Assembly: GCF_002775205.1 (NCBI RefSeq)
Contig: NC_036459.1
Span: 81,001 to 145,000 of the forward strand
DNA length: 64,000 bases
From: Xiphophorus maculatus
Taxonomy: Eukaryota > Chordata > Actinopteri > Cyprinodontiformes > Poeciliidae
Reading direction: 5' to 3'
Shown here: positions 33,620 to 48,600 of the stretch, piece by piece
How the letters are laid out: each line of letters opens with the position of its first letter
Numbering within the stretch: position 1 is the stretch's first letter
The notes under the pieces: model-generated
Told to the model about the DNA's origin: nothing
Seen by the model: only the letters and a program-made list of their open reading frames with translations
Databases searched by the model: none
Translations under genes and position numbers: made by a program

Positions 33620-36600
33620 ATGGCTGCGGGAGTCGCAGCCTGGATGCCGTTCGCCCGCGCCGCGGCCGTCGGCTGGATGCCGGTGGCCAGCGCGCCCATG
33701 CCGGCGCCTCCGCGGGAGAAGCAGCGCGGCCGGGAAGGGCTGATCGTGCTGAACGTCAGTGGCACAAAGTTCCAGACGTGGCGGGACACGCTGGAGCGCT
33801 ATCCGGACACCCTGCTGGGCAGCTCGGAGCGGGACTTCTTCTTCCACGAGGAGAGCAACGAGTTCTTCTTCGACCGCGACCCGGACATCTTCCGCCACAT
33901 CCTGAACTTCTACCGCACCGGAAAGCTGCACTTCCCGCGGCAGGAGTGCATCTCCGCCTATGACGAGGAGCTGACCTTCTTCGGCATCGTCCCGGAGATC
34001 ATCGGAGACTGCTGCTACGAGGACTACAAGGACCGGCGGCGGGAGAACCAGGAGCGCATCCAGGACGACGAGGAGAGCGAGCAGAGCAGCGACCTGATGC
34101 CCGCGGATGCCAGCCTCCGGGAGACCATGTGGCGCGCCTTCGAGAACCCGCACACCTCCACCATGGCGCTTGTCTTCTACTACGTCACCGGCTTCTTCAT
34201 CGCCGTGTCGGTCATGGCCAATGTGGCGGAGACGGTGCCGTGCGGCGCCGCGCCGAACCGCGTCAAGGTGCTGTCCTGCGGTGAGCTCTACGCGCTGGCC
34301 TTCTTCTGCCTGGACACGGCGTGCGTCATGATCTTCACGGTGGAATACCTGCTGCGCCTCCTGGCGGCGCCCAGCCGCTACAGGTTCGTCAAGAGCGTGA
34401 TGAGCGTCATCGACGTGGTGGCCATCATGCCCTACTACATCGGTCTGGTCATGACGGACAACGAGGACGTGAGCGGCGCCTTCGTCACCCTGCGGGTCTT
34501 CCGCGTCTTTCGGATCTTCAAGTTCTCGCGGCACTCTGCGGGACTTCGCATCCTGGGCTACACGCTGAAGAGCTGCGCGTCGGAATTGGGCTTCCTGCTC
34601 TTCTCGCTCACCATGGCCATCATCATCTTCGCCACCGTCATGTTCTACGCTGAGAAGGGTTCCGGCAGCAAGTTCACCAGCATCCCGGCAGCCTTCTGGT
34701 ACACCATAGTTACCATGACAACGCTGGGGTGAGTGACGCCGCCTATTTTTTTGTGGTCCCAAAGTGGGCGGGGCTAATTTTCAGGACGGATGTGCAGCTA
34801 ATGTTTCCGGAGGTTCAGGAGAAGTTCTGCCAAGAGGCAGAACTGAGCCGAACCCAGAGGTTCTTCTGTCCACCAGAACCGGCCCAGTGGGTTAGCAGCG
34901 GATCGTCTACTGGTTTAAAGTTGGTTTCTTACTGGTTTCCATTTAGTATCTTACTGGTTTCCAGTTGGTATCTTAATGGTTTCATCTTAGTGGTTTCCAG
35001 TCTCCAGGGTCTACTCCATGCTGGGCTGGACTTTAGAGAAGTCTTAAAGTGACAGCGTCCTGGTTTTGGGGTCTTTGTCAACGTTGCTCTGCTTCTGGTG
35101 ACTTTAACATTTGGACCGGGACATGTTGGACCTGCATGTAACTATGAACATGCAGGTCCATGTTTCTTACTGGGTTTCTGTCAGAACCATTAAAAGTTCT
35201 GAGAACGCAGCAGCTCTTTGGTCTGGGTCAGGAGGTTCTGATGCTCCTCCCAGATCCAGTCTAGTTTGTCAACAGAACCAGAACTTTAGCTCCGAGCCAA
35301 AAATTTGGACCCGCAGGGTCAGAGGTCATGTGAGTCAGACCTCTGACTCGCATGAACCAGAACCAGAAGTCCTGACCTAAGGTCCGGGTTCTGAGGCTCC
35401 AACTCATCTTCCTCTCAGACTCCAGGAAGGAAGAGGAAGAAGAGCAGGAAATAAATGCTGCTTCACACACTCTGTAACACACACACTGTAACACACACTC
35501 TGTAACACACACTGTAACACACACTCTGTAACACACTCACTGTAACACACACACTGTAACACACACACTGTAACACACACACTGTAACACACTCACTGTA
35601 ACACACACACTGTAACACACACTCACTGTAACACACACACTGTAACACACACTCACACAAACACACACACTGTAACACACACACTGTAACACACTCACTG
35701 TAACACACACACTGTAACACACACTCACTGTAACACACACACTGTAACACACACACTGTAACACACACTCTGTAACACACACTCTGTAACACACACACTG
35801 TAACACACACTCTGTAACACACACTCACACAAACACACTCACTGTAACACACACACTGTAACACACACTCTGTAACACACACACTGTAACACACACACTG
35901 TAACACACACACACACACAAACACACTCACTGTAACACACACACTGTAACACACACTCTGTAACACACACACTGTAACACACACTCTGTAACACACACTG
36001 TAACACACACTCACACAAACACACTCACTGTAACACACACACTGTAACACACACTCTGTAACACACACTGTAACACACACTCACACAAACACACTCACTG
36101 TAACACACACACTGTAACACACACTCTGTAACACACACTCTGTAACACACACTCTGTAACACACACACTGTAACACACACTCTGTAACACACACTCACAC
36201 AAACACACTCACTGTAACACACACACTGTAACACACACTCTGTAACACACACACTGTAACACACACACTGTAACACACACACACACACAAACACACTCAC
36301 TGTAACACACACACTGTAACACACACTCTGTAACACACACACTGTAACACACACTCTGTAACACACACTGTAACACACACACTGTAACACACACACACAC
36401 AAACACACTCACTGTAACACACACACTGTAATACACACTCTGTAACACACACTCTGTAACACACACACTGTAACACACACTCTGTAACACACACACTGTA
36501 ACACACACACACACAAACACACTCACTGTAACACACACACTGTAACACACACTCTGTAACACACACACTGTAACACACACTCTGTAACACACACACTGTA

Positions 36601-39600
36601 ACACACACACTGTAACACAAACACACACAAACACACTCACTGTAACACACACACTGTAATACACACTCTGTAACACACACTCTGTAACACACATACTGTA
36701 ACACACACACTGTAACACACACTCTGTAACACACACACTGTAACACACACACTGTAACACACACTCTAACACACACTGTAACACACACTGTAACACACAC
36801 TCTGTAACACACATACTGTAACACACACACTGTAACACACACTCTGTAACACACACACTGTAACACACACACTGTAACACACACACTGTAACACACACAC
36901 TGTAACACACACACTGTAACACACACTCTCCATCATGCAGCTGCAGCTCGTGGATCTTTGTGTTTTCATCAGTGAAATGAGCAGGTGATGCTGAGACAGG
37001 TGAGCAGTTTTGACACCTGGTTGGTGGGCGTGTCCCAGTGGGTGTGTCCCAGTGAGCGTGTCCCAGTGGGTGTGTCCCAGTGAGCGTGTCCCAGTGGGTG
37101 TGTCCCAGTGGGTGTGTCCCAGTGGGTGTGTCCCAGTGAGCGTGTCCCAGTGGGCAGTAGAAAGTACAGATGCTACGTTTCTAGAAATCGTTGCGTTACA
37201 TGTTAAATCCAAGTCGCATTGCACTTTTTTGACTCGATTCAGCCTAACCCTTTGATTGAGCCTGTTTGGACCTGGGCGGTCCGGTTTTCCATCAGTGTCA
37301 AGTTTGTAATAAAGGTCTGATTGGTGGTAAAGACCTGCAGCTGGTCTGAAACAAGAACATTCCCAAAGTTCGCCCTTCGGTCGTCTTCAGCCGCTCCGTT
37401 ACATCTCTGCTTCTGACCGGAGGACGTCAGCAGTCCGGTTCTCAGGTTCTGCACCCGAGCTGCGCAAAGTCTCGGTTCTGCTCACATCCGGCAGCAGAAG
37501 AAGGAAAGGAGCTGCTTATTTAACCAAAAATTATCATGAAGCTGCAGCAGAACCATCAGAACCAATACCAGACCGGTTCTGAAAGCCTCCTCTGGATCAC
37601 CTGGACTGGTCCCTGGACCAGAGGCCTGTCTCCAGCTGAGGTTTGGACCCGGTTCTGATGGAGATATCCAGCCCACCAGGTTCTGGTGTCCCAGATGACG
37701 TCTCGTCTCCCTGTCTGGACCCTGTAGGAGAGAACCACACGCCGCAGCTCCCGGTTCTGGGTTTCGGTGTGTGATCGGAAACGGATGGGCTGTCTGGATG
37801 TTCCTGAACTGTTGAGCTGGACCGGCCCGATATTCATTCAGCCCAGGTTTATGTACCGCTGAGCCTGACCCAGTACAACTCCGACCAGAACCAGCAGATC
37901 AAATATTTTCAGGTGGAGGGTTAAGGTTGAAATGTTTAATGGAATTCATTCAGAATCTGTTATTAAATAATTACATTTTAATTGAAATGTAATGTAAATG
38001 TTGCTGAACAAAATCAGCAACATTTTCAATTCAAAACCCTTTTGCTGCCAATTTACATCTAAGCTGAACAGCAAAGATATTTATAGATAATCAGATATTT
38101 ATAGATTATAATCAGATATTTATAGATTATAATCAGATATTTATAGATAATCCGATATTTATAGATTATAATCAGATATTTATAGATTATAATCAGATAT
38201 TTATAGATAATCCGATATTTATAGATAATCAGATATTTATAGATTATAATCAGATATTTATAGATTATAATCAGATATTTACAGATAATCAGATATTTAT
38301 AGGTTATAATCAGATTAATCGTCAAGTTCTTTAACCATCAGATTGAAGCAAAGTTTATCTTTCCAGAGTTTTCCTGAACATTCATGCTGCTTCTTTAGAT
38401 GTGTGTATTGTGGACCCTGACACTAGCATTAGCTGCTACATGTTAACATTAAGATGCTATTTTAGGCTAGCATAGCTCCGCTGATAAGCTAACTGCTTTT
38501 AGCGCAACTTGACCTCAACAATAATCTTTTCCAGCGTCCAATCAGATCATTTAGAAGCAGAAATTAAAGCTGTTTCCTTCGCCGCTGGTAGCAGATGGAG
38601 TTTGCACGTCAGATTTACGGCATACTGGAAACAAAATACAAAGGTTCCAGTTCAGGAATTTCATGTTTAAAAAAAACGCAACTGATTGCACTGAAATTTT
38701 TGTAATTGATGAATAAAAATGAAAGTACTAATTTAAACTGCTGCAATCTGATTCCTCCCAGAACCAGCAGCAGTTCTGGTTCTGATGGACCACCAGGGAA
38801 TCTTTGGGCTCCAGAGTCTGGAGCTTTTACAGAAGCAGCCCTCCATCCTGTCCCCAGCTGTTCTCAGATCAGGCCCACCAGTACCGGGTCTGGATCTGAA
38901 GACACCCTGACAGCTGGTGAAGTGCCTGTGCCCCGAGGCTGCTGGGTAATGTAGTGATGCAGCAGAGAGAAGTTTTGCCAGTGAGACAGTTGGAGCGCAG
39001 CAGCATTAAAACGTCCATCAGCAGCAGCAGCGCTGTGGGAGGACACTTTGACTGTTTGGGGAAATTACATCTCGCTGTCACAGCGGCCATTTGTCTCCCC
39101 CTCCGAGCTGAAAGCCTTCCTCCCGTCTCCCGCCTGTCAGCTGGACGCAGCCCGGCGGCCGTCACAAATGCTGACGGGCCGCGTTCCGGCTGGCAGCCGC
39201 CTCGTTATTCCACTTCACAAAGACTGGTACCGACCCGGCCCAAAATAACCCGAGACAAGCAGACACAGAGGAGGGGGGCTTTCAACAGAAGCTGCCGCTG
39301 TTACAGAGACAGAAACTGTGGTGACGGTCTGGAACCAGTCAGTAACTGGTCTGGAACCAGTTAGAAACCAGTATCAACAGCAGAGAGAAACTTTCCTGAA
39401 ATGGTGAGGAGCTGCAGCTGAACCCAAATGGGCGGTGCCCCCCGCTTGCTGGCGCTCTGGGTGGCTGCCAACATCAGAAACCGAAATTGCAAACGGATCT
39501 AAAGCCCCTGGTTCTGTAGGAAGGTCGGGTGGGTCGGGATGAGGAGTTGTGATGGAGGGCGGTTCTGACCGACCCGGTTTCTGTAACCGGTTGACTGAGC

Positions 39601-42600
39601 TGCGGGTTTCTATGGCAACAGACTCACTCAAATCCCTCAGTGATCCAAGTGCGACCCGGTTCCGGTTTTTGTTCTGAGTAAGTTTGGAGCAGAACGAGAC
39701 GAGGAAGGTTCTGTGAAGAGGTTCCAGTTCTGCTGATGGTGAACCAGTTCTGACCACCACAGCCTGTGAACTGCAACCGCAGGGGGCGCTGTTGCATTTT
39801 AGCTGAGTAAAAATGTTAGCTATGAAACAAATGCAAAAGGAAAATAAAAAAGTAAAATGTGACACTAATATCAATCTTACAGTGAACTGATGTTTTACAG
39901 TGAACTCTCTGCTGCTCAGTTTCATTTTTTTTATTAAACAATTGTACAAGATGACATGGCATGTACATACATGAAGAGATCAAGTCTGACAGGCTTAAGG
40001 CACATATAATTATAAGACAACAATAAAAAAGTCAAATAAAAATATAAATAAATTTGTCAGACATCAAACAGAGGGATAGCAGAATGATAAAAACAGAAAA
40101 AGACAGAGTTTTCAAATCAATTCAGATCATTCTAGGCTGTAATGATCAACAAACTGTATTTCCTGCTTGTTCTTCATCAGTTTTATGGTTCTGAAGTGAT
40201 TTTTGTCCATTAAAAGGTTTTTAAAGGCTGAAAAGTCAGGATTTTTATTTTCCCTTTTACAGGAGTGGATGAAGAGTTTGGCGAAGATCAGCAGGTTGTT
40301 AAGAATGAGGTTCTTCTGGCTCTATGGTTGGGTCCAAATATTAGATCCTCTGTTTTTAAGGGATGATGTAGGGAAAGTTTTGTTGAGATCCAGTCCTGAA
40401 AGTTTCTCCAAATTGTTCCAGTTTGTGTAGGACCTGAGTGGTAGATTTGATAAATAAAAACTGCAGGGACTGTAGGCAGGGTTTTAAAAACGAGCAAATA
40501 AAAGTTAATAATTTATTAAAAAAGATGAGCCACAAAAAAAATGTAGGGCAGTAATGAGCGGCACACTCAATGGATAAGTCTGTAAAAGGAAGAATGGACT
40601 CTTAGCCAGCCCAGGGGGGAGCGGTCCTCTCCGGCGCTCAGTCCCTCCCGTCGCCAGCCGACCGATCCTCCACGGTCACGGGAGAATCTCGGCAGCAACC
40701 CGGCTCTCCTGCTCCAACACCCAGTCATCCATTCCTCGACGGCGACCAGTTGGATGAATCTCCACAGCAACCAGTCCACCGGTCCTCCAGTCCTCCACTC
40801 CACCAGTCCTCCAGTCCTCCACTCCACCAGTCCTCCAGTCCTCCAGTCCACCAGTCCTCCAGTCCTCCAGTTCACCAGTCCTCCAGTCCTCCAGTTCACC
40901 AGTCCTCCAGTCCTCCAGTCCTTCAGTCCACCAGTCCACCAGTCCTCCAGTCCTCCAGTCCTCCAGTCCACCAGTCCACCAGTCCTCCAGTCCTCCAGTC
41001 CTCCAGTCCTCCAGTCCTCCAGTCCTCCAGTCCACCAGTCCTCCAGCACGCTGCTTAGCTGATGGAGAACACCTGTGCCGCTGCAGTGGGCGTCTCCGGT
41101 ATGAGTGGTATCATCACCTCAAAAGCAAAACGAAATCAGCAAAACATGCAACACAACAAACCAAGAATTTAACGCAAACTAAATCTAATCAGAAAAGTAA
41201 ATAACTTCGAAATATAACAAGCAAATCCAAAACAGCAAAGTAAGAGACTCAAAAAGGAAAAACGAGGCCACAATAATTCCCTGGATGGAAAAACTTTGAG
41301 AATTTTAAAATGAACTTCTTTAGCTTTAGGACTTAGAGGAGATTTAAGGTCAGCGGTTCTCCACTTATTAACCTCTGAGTCAGAAAACAAATTTAAAATG
41401 GAGTTTTTATTTGGTCGGACAGGAAATATAAAGTTAGTTAGATGCTGACGCATCGGTTTGTTAGGATTACTTTTATCCAAAAGGTTAAATCCAAACAGTT
41501 GAAGTAACTGAAGGTTAGCTGATTGAATGTTTATATTTTAACCAGATATTTGACTGCAGAGGGGTCAGAGGTCATTACTGTGTTAAACTGAGTATCTGAG
41601 CAGTCCAAATTATACAATAAGCAAAATTCATCATAAGACAACCAATCTCTACTGTCATTAAGAAAATGTCTTCTGGACCAAATACCTTTTTCCATCCAGT
41701 GATCCAAACACAGAGATGATTCCTGTGTAACACAGATCTGTTGTTCCAGATGGAGTTTGGTGAGGAGTGAAGTTGTGTGTGTACATTAGTTTCCAACACA
41801 ACAAAACCTGCTTGTAAAGGCAGATATCTTAACAGGAAGTCTGTTGACACCAAAGTCACATCTAAGAACAAAATCTATGCATCCAATTTTTTTAACAAAC
41901 CTTTGGTAAGACAAAACCAGAAACTATTTCTATTCATTAGAAAAGATTTCAACCAGTTTACCTTTAAGACCGCATTTAAACACTCAAAGTCAACAGCTTG
42001 TAAACCTCCATCTTTAACGTCTTTAACCAGATTTGCTTTCTTTAAGTAGTGGACTCGATTTTTCCCGATGAAATTAAAGTTCAGCTGATTTATAGCTTTA
42101 ATGTATTTGTTAGGTTTGGTTCAACAGGTTCTCCCAAACAGGCTCAGATCTCTTTGGAGCTTCTATTTAACTGAGATTTGCAATTCTGTATTTTATTCTC
42201 TATGTTAACAGTTTCACTGCGTTTAGCATCTTTAGTCATTAAAATTCCCAGATATTTAACTGAGGATTTAATGGGATACTATAAGCTTCCATCAGATCAG
42301 AGCCATGAGTCGCCATCAGTTCACATTTCTGCAGGTTAAAGGTCAATCCTGATGCTTTGGAGAAAGTATTAATTAACTCAAGTACTTTAGGGGTTTGGTC
42401 TAGACTCTTCAAAAAACTGTGGTGTCATCAGCTAGTTGACTGATTATAATTTGGTCATCTTTTATGATGATCCGTTTTTTATGAAAATACTCGTCACTTC
42501 AACGGCCAAGATGAAGAGGATGCCAAGATGCAATATTTCAACAGGGCTGAAATATTGCAGCTCTGTTTCACTGTTAATGGAGAACCGTGGAGACGCACCG

Positions 42601-45600
42601 TGTGGCAGAGCAGCTGAACTTGTTATAAAAGCTTTTTATTATTCTGCAGAAGTTTGGTCCAAATCCAAACATGTGTAAAACTTTGAAAAGAAAGTGATGT
42701 TCCAACATATCAAAGGCTTTGTAGAAATCTAGGAAAAGGATGAAGCCTTTATCCTCAGTCAGGTCACTGTACTGGAGTAAATCCTGCACCAGCCTGATGT
42801 TATCATGTATAGATCTTCTGGACATAAAACCTGTCTGTGTTTCAGAAATTACGTCTTTAAGGCCAGTCTTTAATCTATTTGTGTAGATATACGTCAGTAG
42901 TTTGTAATCACAGTGTAGAAGGTGGTTGTCTAGAACCTTGTTGTCTCTTCCTGTTTGGGTTTCACGGTGATGACTTCCTGTTTCAGGCTGAGAGGAAGTG
43001 AATCATTACATAATTACATAAGATCTCTGTAAAAACCTGGAATATAAATTCTCAGATAATCCCAGAAATGTCTGTATAGATTGGCAGTAAGGCCATCAGA
43101 GCCAAGAGATTTATCCAGCTTCAAGCACATGGTGGCGCTGTCTAGTTCTTCCATATTAATATCTTTGTCGCAGTTTTCCTTGAAATCATCAGAGATTTGA
43201 GGGACAAAGTCTTTGACTTGGTCTAGCAGAAGGTCGCAGTCTGGGGTTGAAAAAGAAGAGCAATAAAGGTTTTGGTAAAAGTTGCTCATTTCTTTTGCAA
43301 TTAGAATTTGGTCCGTACCTGATCTGGTTCTGACCCTGTACAGCTGATGAAGAATTGCTCATCTTTTTCCTGAGATGAACTCATGGTCATCCTCCATCCG
43401 GGTCAGAGTTTCCCGTTCTGGTTCCGCAGTTTACGGGTCAGAACCAGAACCAGAACCAGAGCATGTAGCTTCAGAAGAAACCCAGCAGATGCGAAACACG
43501 ACTCTGCTCCAAATTTAGCTTCAGTTTCCATGGCGACCACACCCAGATGCCCCCCATCATCTTCATCATGACCCTGAAGAGGAGCGGTGATGAAGATCAA
43601 TGAGCTAAAATCAGAATTTATATCCAGAACATTTTGATTGATTATCAATCCGTTAAAACCTTTGGTGGTGATATTTAATGACTAATTAAATATAATAACA
43701 GGAGGAATTAAAAATAAACTAGTAGCTTAAGTATAAAATACATTTTAAAAATAAAATAAATCAAAGTCTGCAAACTAAAATGTATAATAAATAATGTATT
43801 TAAAGAATGCCTTCAAATATAAACTGAAAAATAAACAGAATCTTATGATTTATTGGGTCTTATAAATAGAAAATTAAAATAAATACAGGTAAAATGTATT
43901 TCATTAATACTTTACTACTTTAAAATTTTTCTCCTTTATGAAATGTTTTACATTTTCTAACAGGAAGTGAACCAAAGACTTCAACTGATTCTTTCAAACT
44001 AAAAGTAGGAAACATTTTCTCAGAGAAATGAAAGCTGCTAAGTTTCTGTCCTCGCTTTATTCTGAAGTTATGAAATGATTTTTATCGTTTCCAGCTCAGA
44101 TTTCAGTCCAGCAGTTTGAATCCAGGAAACGTCCAGGGTCACCTGCTAGAAAAGAAAAAACACGGAGGAAGAGGAGGAAGAGGATGGTTTCTGTCCGTTT
44201 AATCAAACTGAAGTTCTGGAGAACTTCCAGTCCAAAAACCTTCAGCTGAAGATTCTTCTCCGGTCCGACCTGGTTCTGATGGACTCCCTGCTCAACTTTT
44301 CTGGAATTTACTAATTTAATTTATATGGTGGAATCGGGTTGGTGGAACTGGGATGGTTGTCGGTTCCGTTTCCAGGGAGTTTCTGCTCAGTAGCTGAGGC
44401 AGCAGACAAAGACCGGGCCAGCAGAACCGGGCCGCCACTAACTGGGTCAGACAGTAAAGAAGTCACGCTCTGCTGAACCGGACTTTTAATTAAAACGTCT
44501 CCCGTCCTACTGGAGCGGACGGCTTCCAGATCCGCCCCACTGGGACCAGAACCTGGGCCGGACCGGAACCAGCTGCAGTTATGCTGGGAGGTCATCAGCA
44601 GCAGAAGGAACCGGCAGCAAGTTTATTACAACATGATGATGATGATGATGATCACCACGAGTTTATTAAACCCGACGGCGTATTTCTACAATCTGACGGC
44701 GTATTTCTATGTCCGGTTTCATCGTTTCGAATTCAGTTGATGAAACGGTTTAATGGTTCTGGTCCTCCTGGTTCCGGTTCTGGCGCTGATCCATCTGGAG
44801 GCAGAAACTGGGAGGAAATCTTCCTCATGGGAGGATGAGGATGAGGTGTTTCCAAGGCGACGGCAGCATCCCTCGGGCTTGGCGATTACCCTGCAATGCA
44901 ATTAGCCCCCCTTCCTTTGCCGGAATTAGAAAGCAAACGCAATAAAGAGTAAAACACGGAGAAGACGACACGGTTCTGGTTCTGGAGATGCTGCAGTCCA
45001 GTCCTCAGCAGGTTCTGGTTCCATCTGAACAGAACCACTGAGTGGTGGATGAAGTTCCTGCTGGAATCTGGTAATAATATTAATGTTCCCATGAAGTGTT
45101 TCCATTTTCTTGGTATTTTGGCCGTTTCTGCTGATGGTCCATTCTGATGGATTTTGGGTCCAATTGCCCCTAAAAGCTGAAACCGGTCCGCTGCAATCTA
45201 CCCCGACTCCGCACTTTGAACTGAAGCAGCTTCCCTAAACGTTCCTGGAGGATTGGTGGGAAAATGAGCCGCCGTCTCTGCAGCTGCATTAAAACGTTCC
45301 CAAACCGGGTCCAGCAGACGCTCACCGGACCGTTAACTCCCAGAACCGTCGACAAACTCCAACAAACTGAGACAAACTCCTGGTTGTACTGTGAGCCCCG
45401 TCTGTGTTTCCGTGAGTCAGATTAGTCACATGTTCAAAGCTAATGTTTTTAGCATAGTGTTAAAATGCAACAGCGCCCTCTATGGCCACAGAACATGGTG
45501 TAACACTGCACCTCACCTTAAGGAGGCAGCAAACTTTACCTGCTGTGCTCAGGAGCTGCGCTCTGATTGGCTCATCATGCAAGAGGACAGGGCCGAATTT

Positions 45601-48600
45601 AGGAGGGTGTGGGCCCCTGGGCTTGAGCCAATGTGTGGTCCCTACTTAATCATGGTTATACAGTTGTGCATAACATGCACACACACACACACACACACAC
45701 TCTACATATACATATATACACACACATTATCTACCTACAAAATCCTAAAAATCAGCCACCGTTCCCCTTTGCTCCGCCCCCAGGTCAACTCTCCATTTGC
45801 ACGGTTTACAACAGTAACCCTCTGGTTGCCTACTTAGTGACTTTTTCGCACCAATTGCAATTTTTTTGCCCAATCATCGATCTTTGAAAAAGCTGACCTG
45901 CTGATTCTTTTTGTCTGTGTGCAAAATATAGCGAAGCTGCTTGTTTTTTAATTGCAATTTTTCTGTAGAACGTTTGATAACTAATCAATGTGAAGACCAT
46001 TACTAAAACAAAATAGTTATTAAAGAAGTACTTGGACATCTTGAATATGTCTACATATTCGACAGAACTTTCCTAATGAAGATAAACTGGACGGTATTAT
46101 CTATTATCCTATAAATATTGTATTTATTTATCCTTCTTCATTTCTATGTTTTTTTCATCTCCTCCCTCTTTCAATTTTTAATCAACTGAATCTGTCTAAT
46201 TATAAGGTTTATTTCCTTACCAAGCTCATAGTCAGGGTGAGTATTTCCCCTCTGACAGCCAAACCTGGTCAAAATCTTTATTCTGCGGCACTTGGACTAT
46301 TTTGCCCTTCGCTTGTAGCAGCAGGACATTTCCTCCCGCCGCTGCTAGCTGGAGGCTAAAGCTAGTTCCGCTTTTTTAACTTGCCTTGAGCGCGAGCAAG
46401 CAGAGCAGTTTATTACTTTTATGTAACTTTGGCAGTTTTCTTGCTCTTTAAATAGTCACAGAAACCCGTTTCACAGCAACACTGACTTTTAGTATCTTTA
46501 AAAACACGACATGCAAAGCAAAACACAGCTGGGAGAACTCAGCCTGTTTAATGTGCCCACCACTTGGCGCTGGCTTTCAGAGCGCGATCTGGAGAGGAGA
46601 CGTTTCTGATTTTGTGTAACCCTGTTCCGATGCTTTAAAATTAACATCCATATTTTGACAGCTCCCTGCTTCTTGCTCAGTCCGAACACCCGAACACGAA
46701 AGCTCCACCGCCTCTGACTCGGCAGGCACCAGATCAGACCCAGATCCAGGTTCTGGTGGACCGTAGAGCCGCTGTTAGCAAGGCTAACGTGTGAGAAGCG
46801 GAGAGGGACGGTGGTTCTGTTCCATGTCCAATATGAGGTTTAAAAACCCTGTAGCTTGAATATTTTCTTCATCACCTCTCTGTCGCGCTCCGCTGTCATA
46901 CTTTCTGTTGTCCGCCATCTTGAGAAATCTCTCCCTGATGCTCCGCCCCAAAGCGTAAGACACGTCAAACATGGACCAATAATAATCAGGCATTCATAAT
47001 GGACGTTTGCCAGAACAAATCAAACAGTTTTTCAACAACACCGTCAAAATCATCTTGGCTAATGATAAAATTAAGGCATTTTGACCTTATTCATCCACAA
47101 AAATACAACGCATCATTCGGGGCCCCCATCCCGCCGGGCCCTGGGCTGGAGCCCCGGTAAGCCCATGCTAAAATCCGGGCTTGAATTCGAGGCACCGTTT
47201 GTTGTCAGCCACATGGTTTTTAGCAAGAAAACACAAATATGGAGTGAGGCTTCAGATGTCCCATCACGACTGGAGGGCGAAACCTGAGCGATCATTAATT
47301 AGTAATAAAATAAACATCAAGCCTGAAAACATGACACTGGATGTGTGAAATGTTTGTTACATTAATGGTCCTGCTGTTGCGAGAAAAATAATGTTTGGTT
47401 TTGATCTATTCTTCAACGATTTTCTGCACAATTTTCCAATTTGCTGTGGCGCACTGCCATAAATTAATAATGCCAACATCTCCATATGTCATTCACTCTT
47501 CTGCGTTTTAAAACGGTTGTATTATGCGACAACTTCCAGTGGCCATAGCATTAGCTTTCAACCTTGATGAAAATGGCTCAGTCTTGGCGCGGTTGTTTTT
47601 CTTCAGTTCCTACTTGTTCATGTGGGGCAAGAAAACAACAGTATCTGTCCTACCATGCGTTCCCGACGGACCCGGAGCAAAGGAGGCCATCAGAAAAGAT
47701 GAGGGTCCGAACTTCCGCATGAAGCCAAGCAGCACTTTGTATGCAGCCGCCATTTCTCTCAGGAGGATTTTGTCAGCGGATCCACCACCAGGTACGGTGG
47801 CCGACAGGTGCAAATGCGCAGCAAAAGAGAAAACATGCAAACAAAAAAGAAGACACCCCCGAATGAAATGCAGCAAATAAAAAGAGAGACGCAAACACCC
47901 CCGAATGAAATGCAGCAAACAAAAAGTGTTGAAAACGGAAGTGCTCCAGACCACTAGGGGGAGTCAAAGAAAATAGTATTCATTTCTATGGGACCAGATG
48001 CAAGATTCTTCTTCTTCTTCTTCTTGGTATTTATTGGCGGTTGGCAACAAACTTACAGTAGCATTACCGCCACTTACCAGTATGGAGTGTGGTTCGAGAT
48101 GGTCTATAAACTTTCACTTTCTACCTTTTCCCTCCATTAACTCCTGATTAAACATACCCCCACACATACACACCTGCTTATATTATCCAACTTGCTTATA
48201 ACTTTATATACCCCTCTTTGATATTCTTTACACATTCACACCCAACTTGCTCTACTCATATCCTATGAAATAGCTTTGTTTTTTTAAGATACCGAATAAT
48301 TATTTGAATATGTCTACTCCCGAAATCTCTCCTCAAAAATTCTATTAAATTAAACCTTTCTTTAATACCTACACACTCTCTCAGCATGCATCTTCTCTCT
48401 TCTTCATACTTACAACACTCTAAAATAACATGCTCTATTGTTTCAGACTTCTCACAATAATCACACTTTCCAGATGCAAGATTCAGAGAGATACCTTTAC
48501 TTTCTTTCAAATTTCTTTCTCTGAATCTTGCATCTGGTCCCATAGAAATGAATACTATTTTCTTTGACTCCCCCTAGTGGTCTGGAGCACTTCCGTTTTC

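Larger units (their letters stand above)
39925..43360 (-). mobile_element. Decayed Tx1/L1-type LINE, 5'-truncated
   Basis: Pieces of a LINE ORF2 reverse transcriptase can be read in order on the minus strand. At 43,289-43,014 is the segment before the polymerase ([19 protein letters not shown]). At 42,825-42,574 is the polymerase core ([14 protein letters not shown] and [15 protein letters not shown]). At 41,871-41,575 is a SIWNNR segment. Near 41,350 is [14 protein letters not shown], and at 40,430-40,290 a C-terminal [10 protein letters not shown] segment. Stops and frameshifts separate them. The 3' end is a short A-rich tail at 39,925-39,935. An LTR-like element interrupts it at 40,424-41,272. 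Confidence 0.8.

Noticed and set aside
33101-34762. A 553-codon minus-strand ORF
   Set aside because: It lies antisense to kcnd2 exon 1 and is open because of high CG content.
35463-36926. Several ORFs rich in Cys and Val
   Set aside because: They come from the CACACTGTAACA array.
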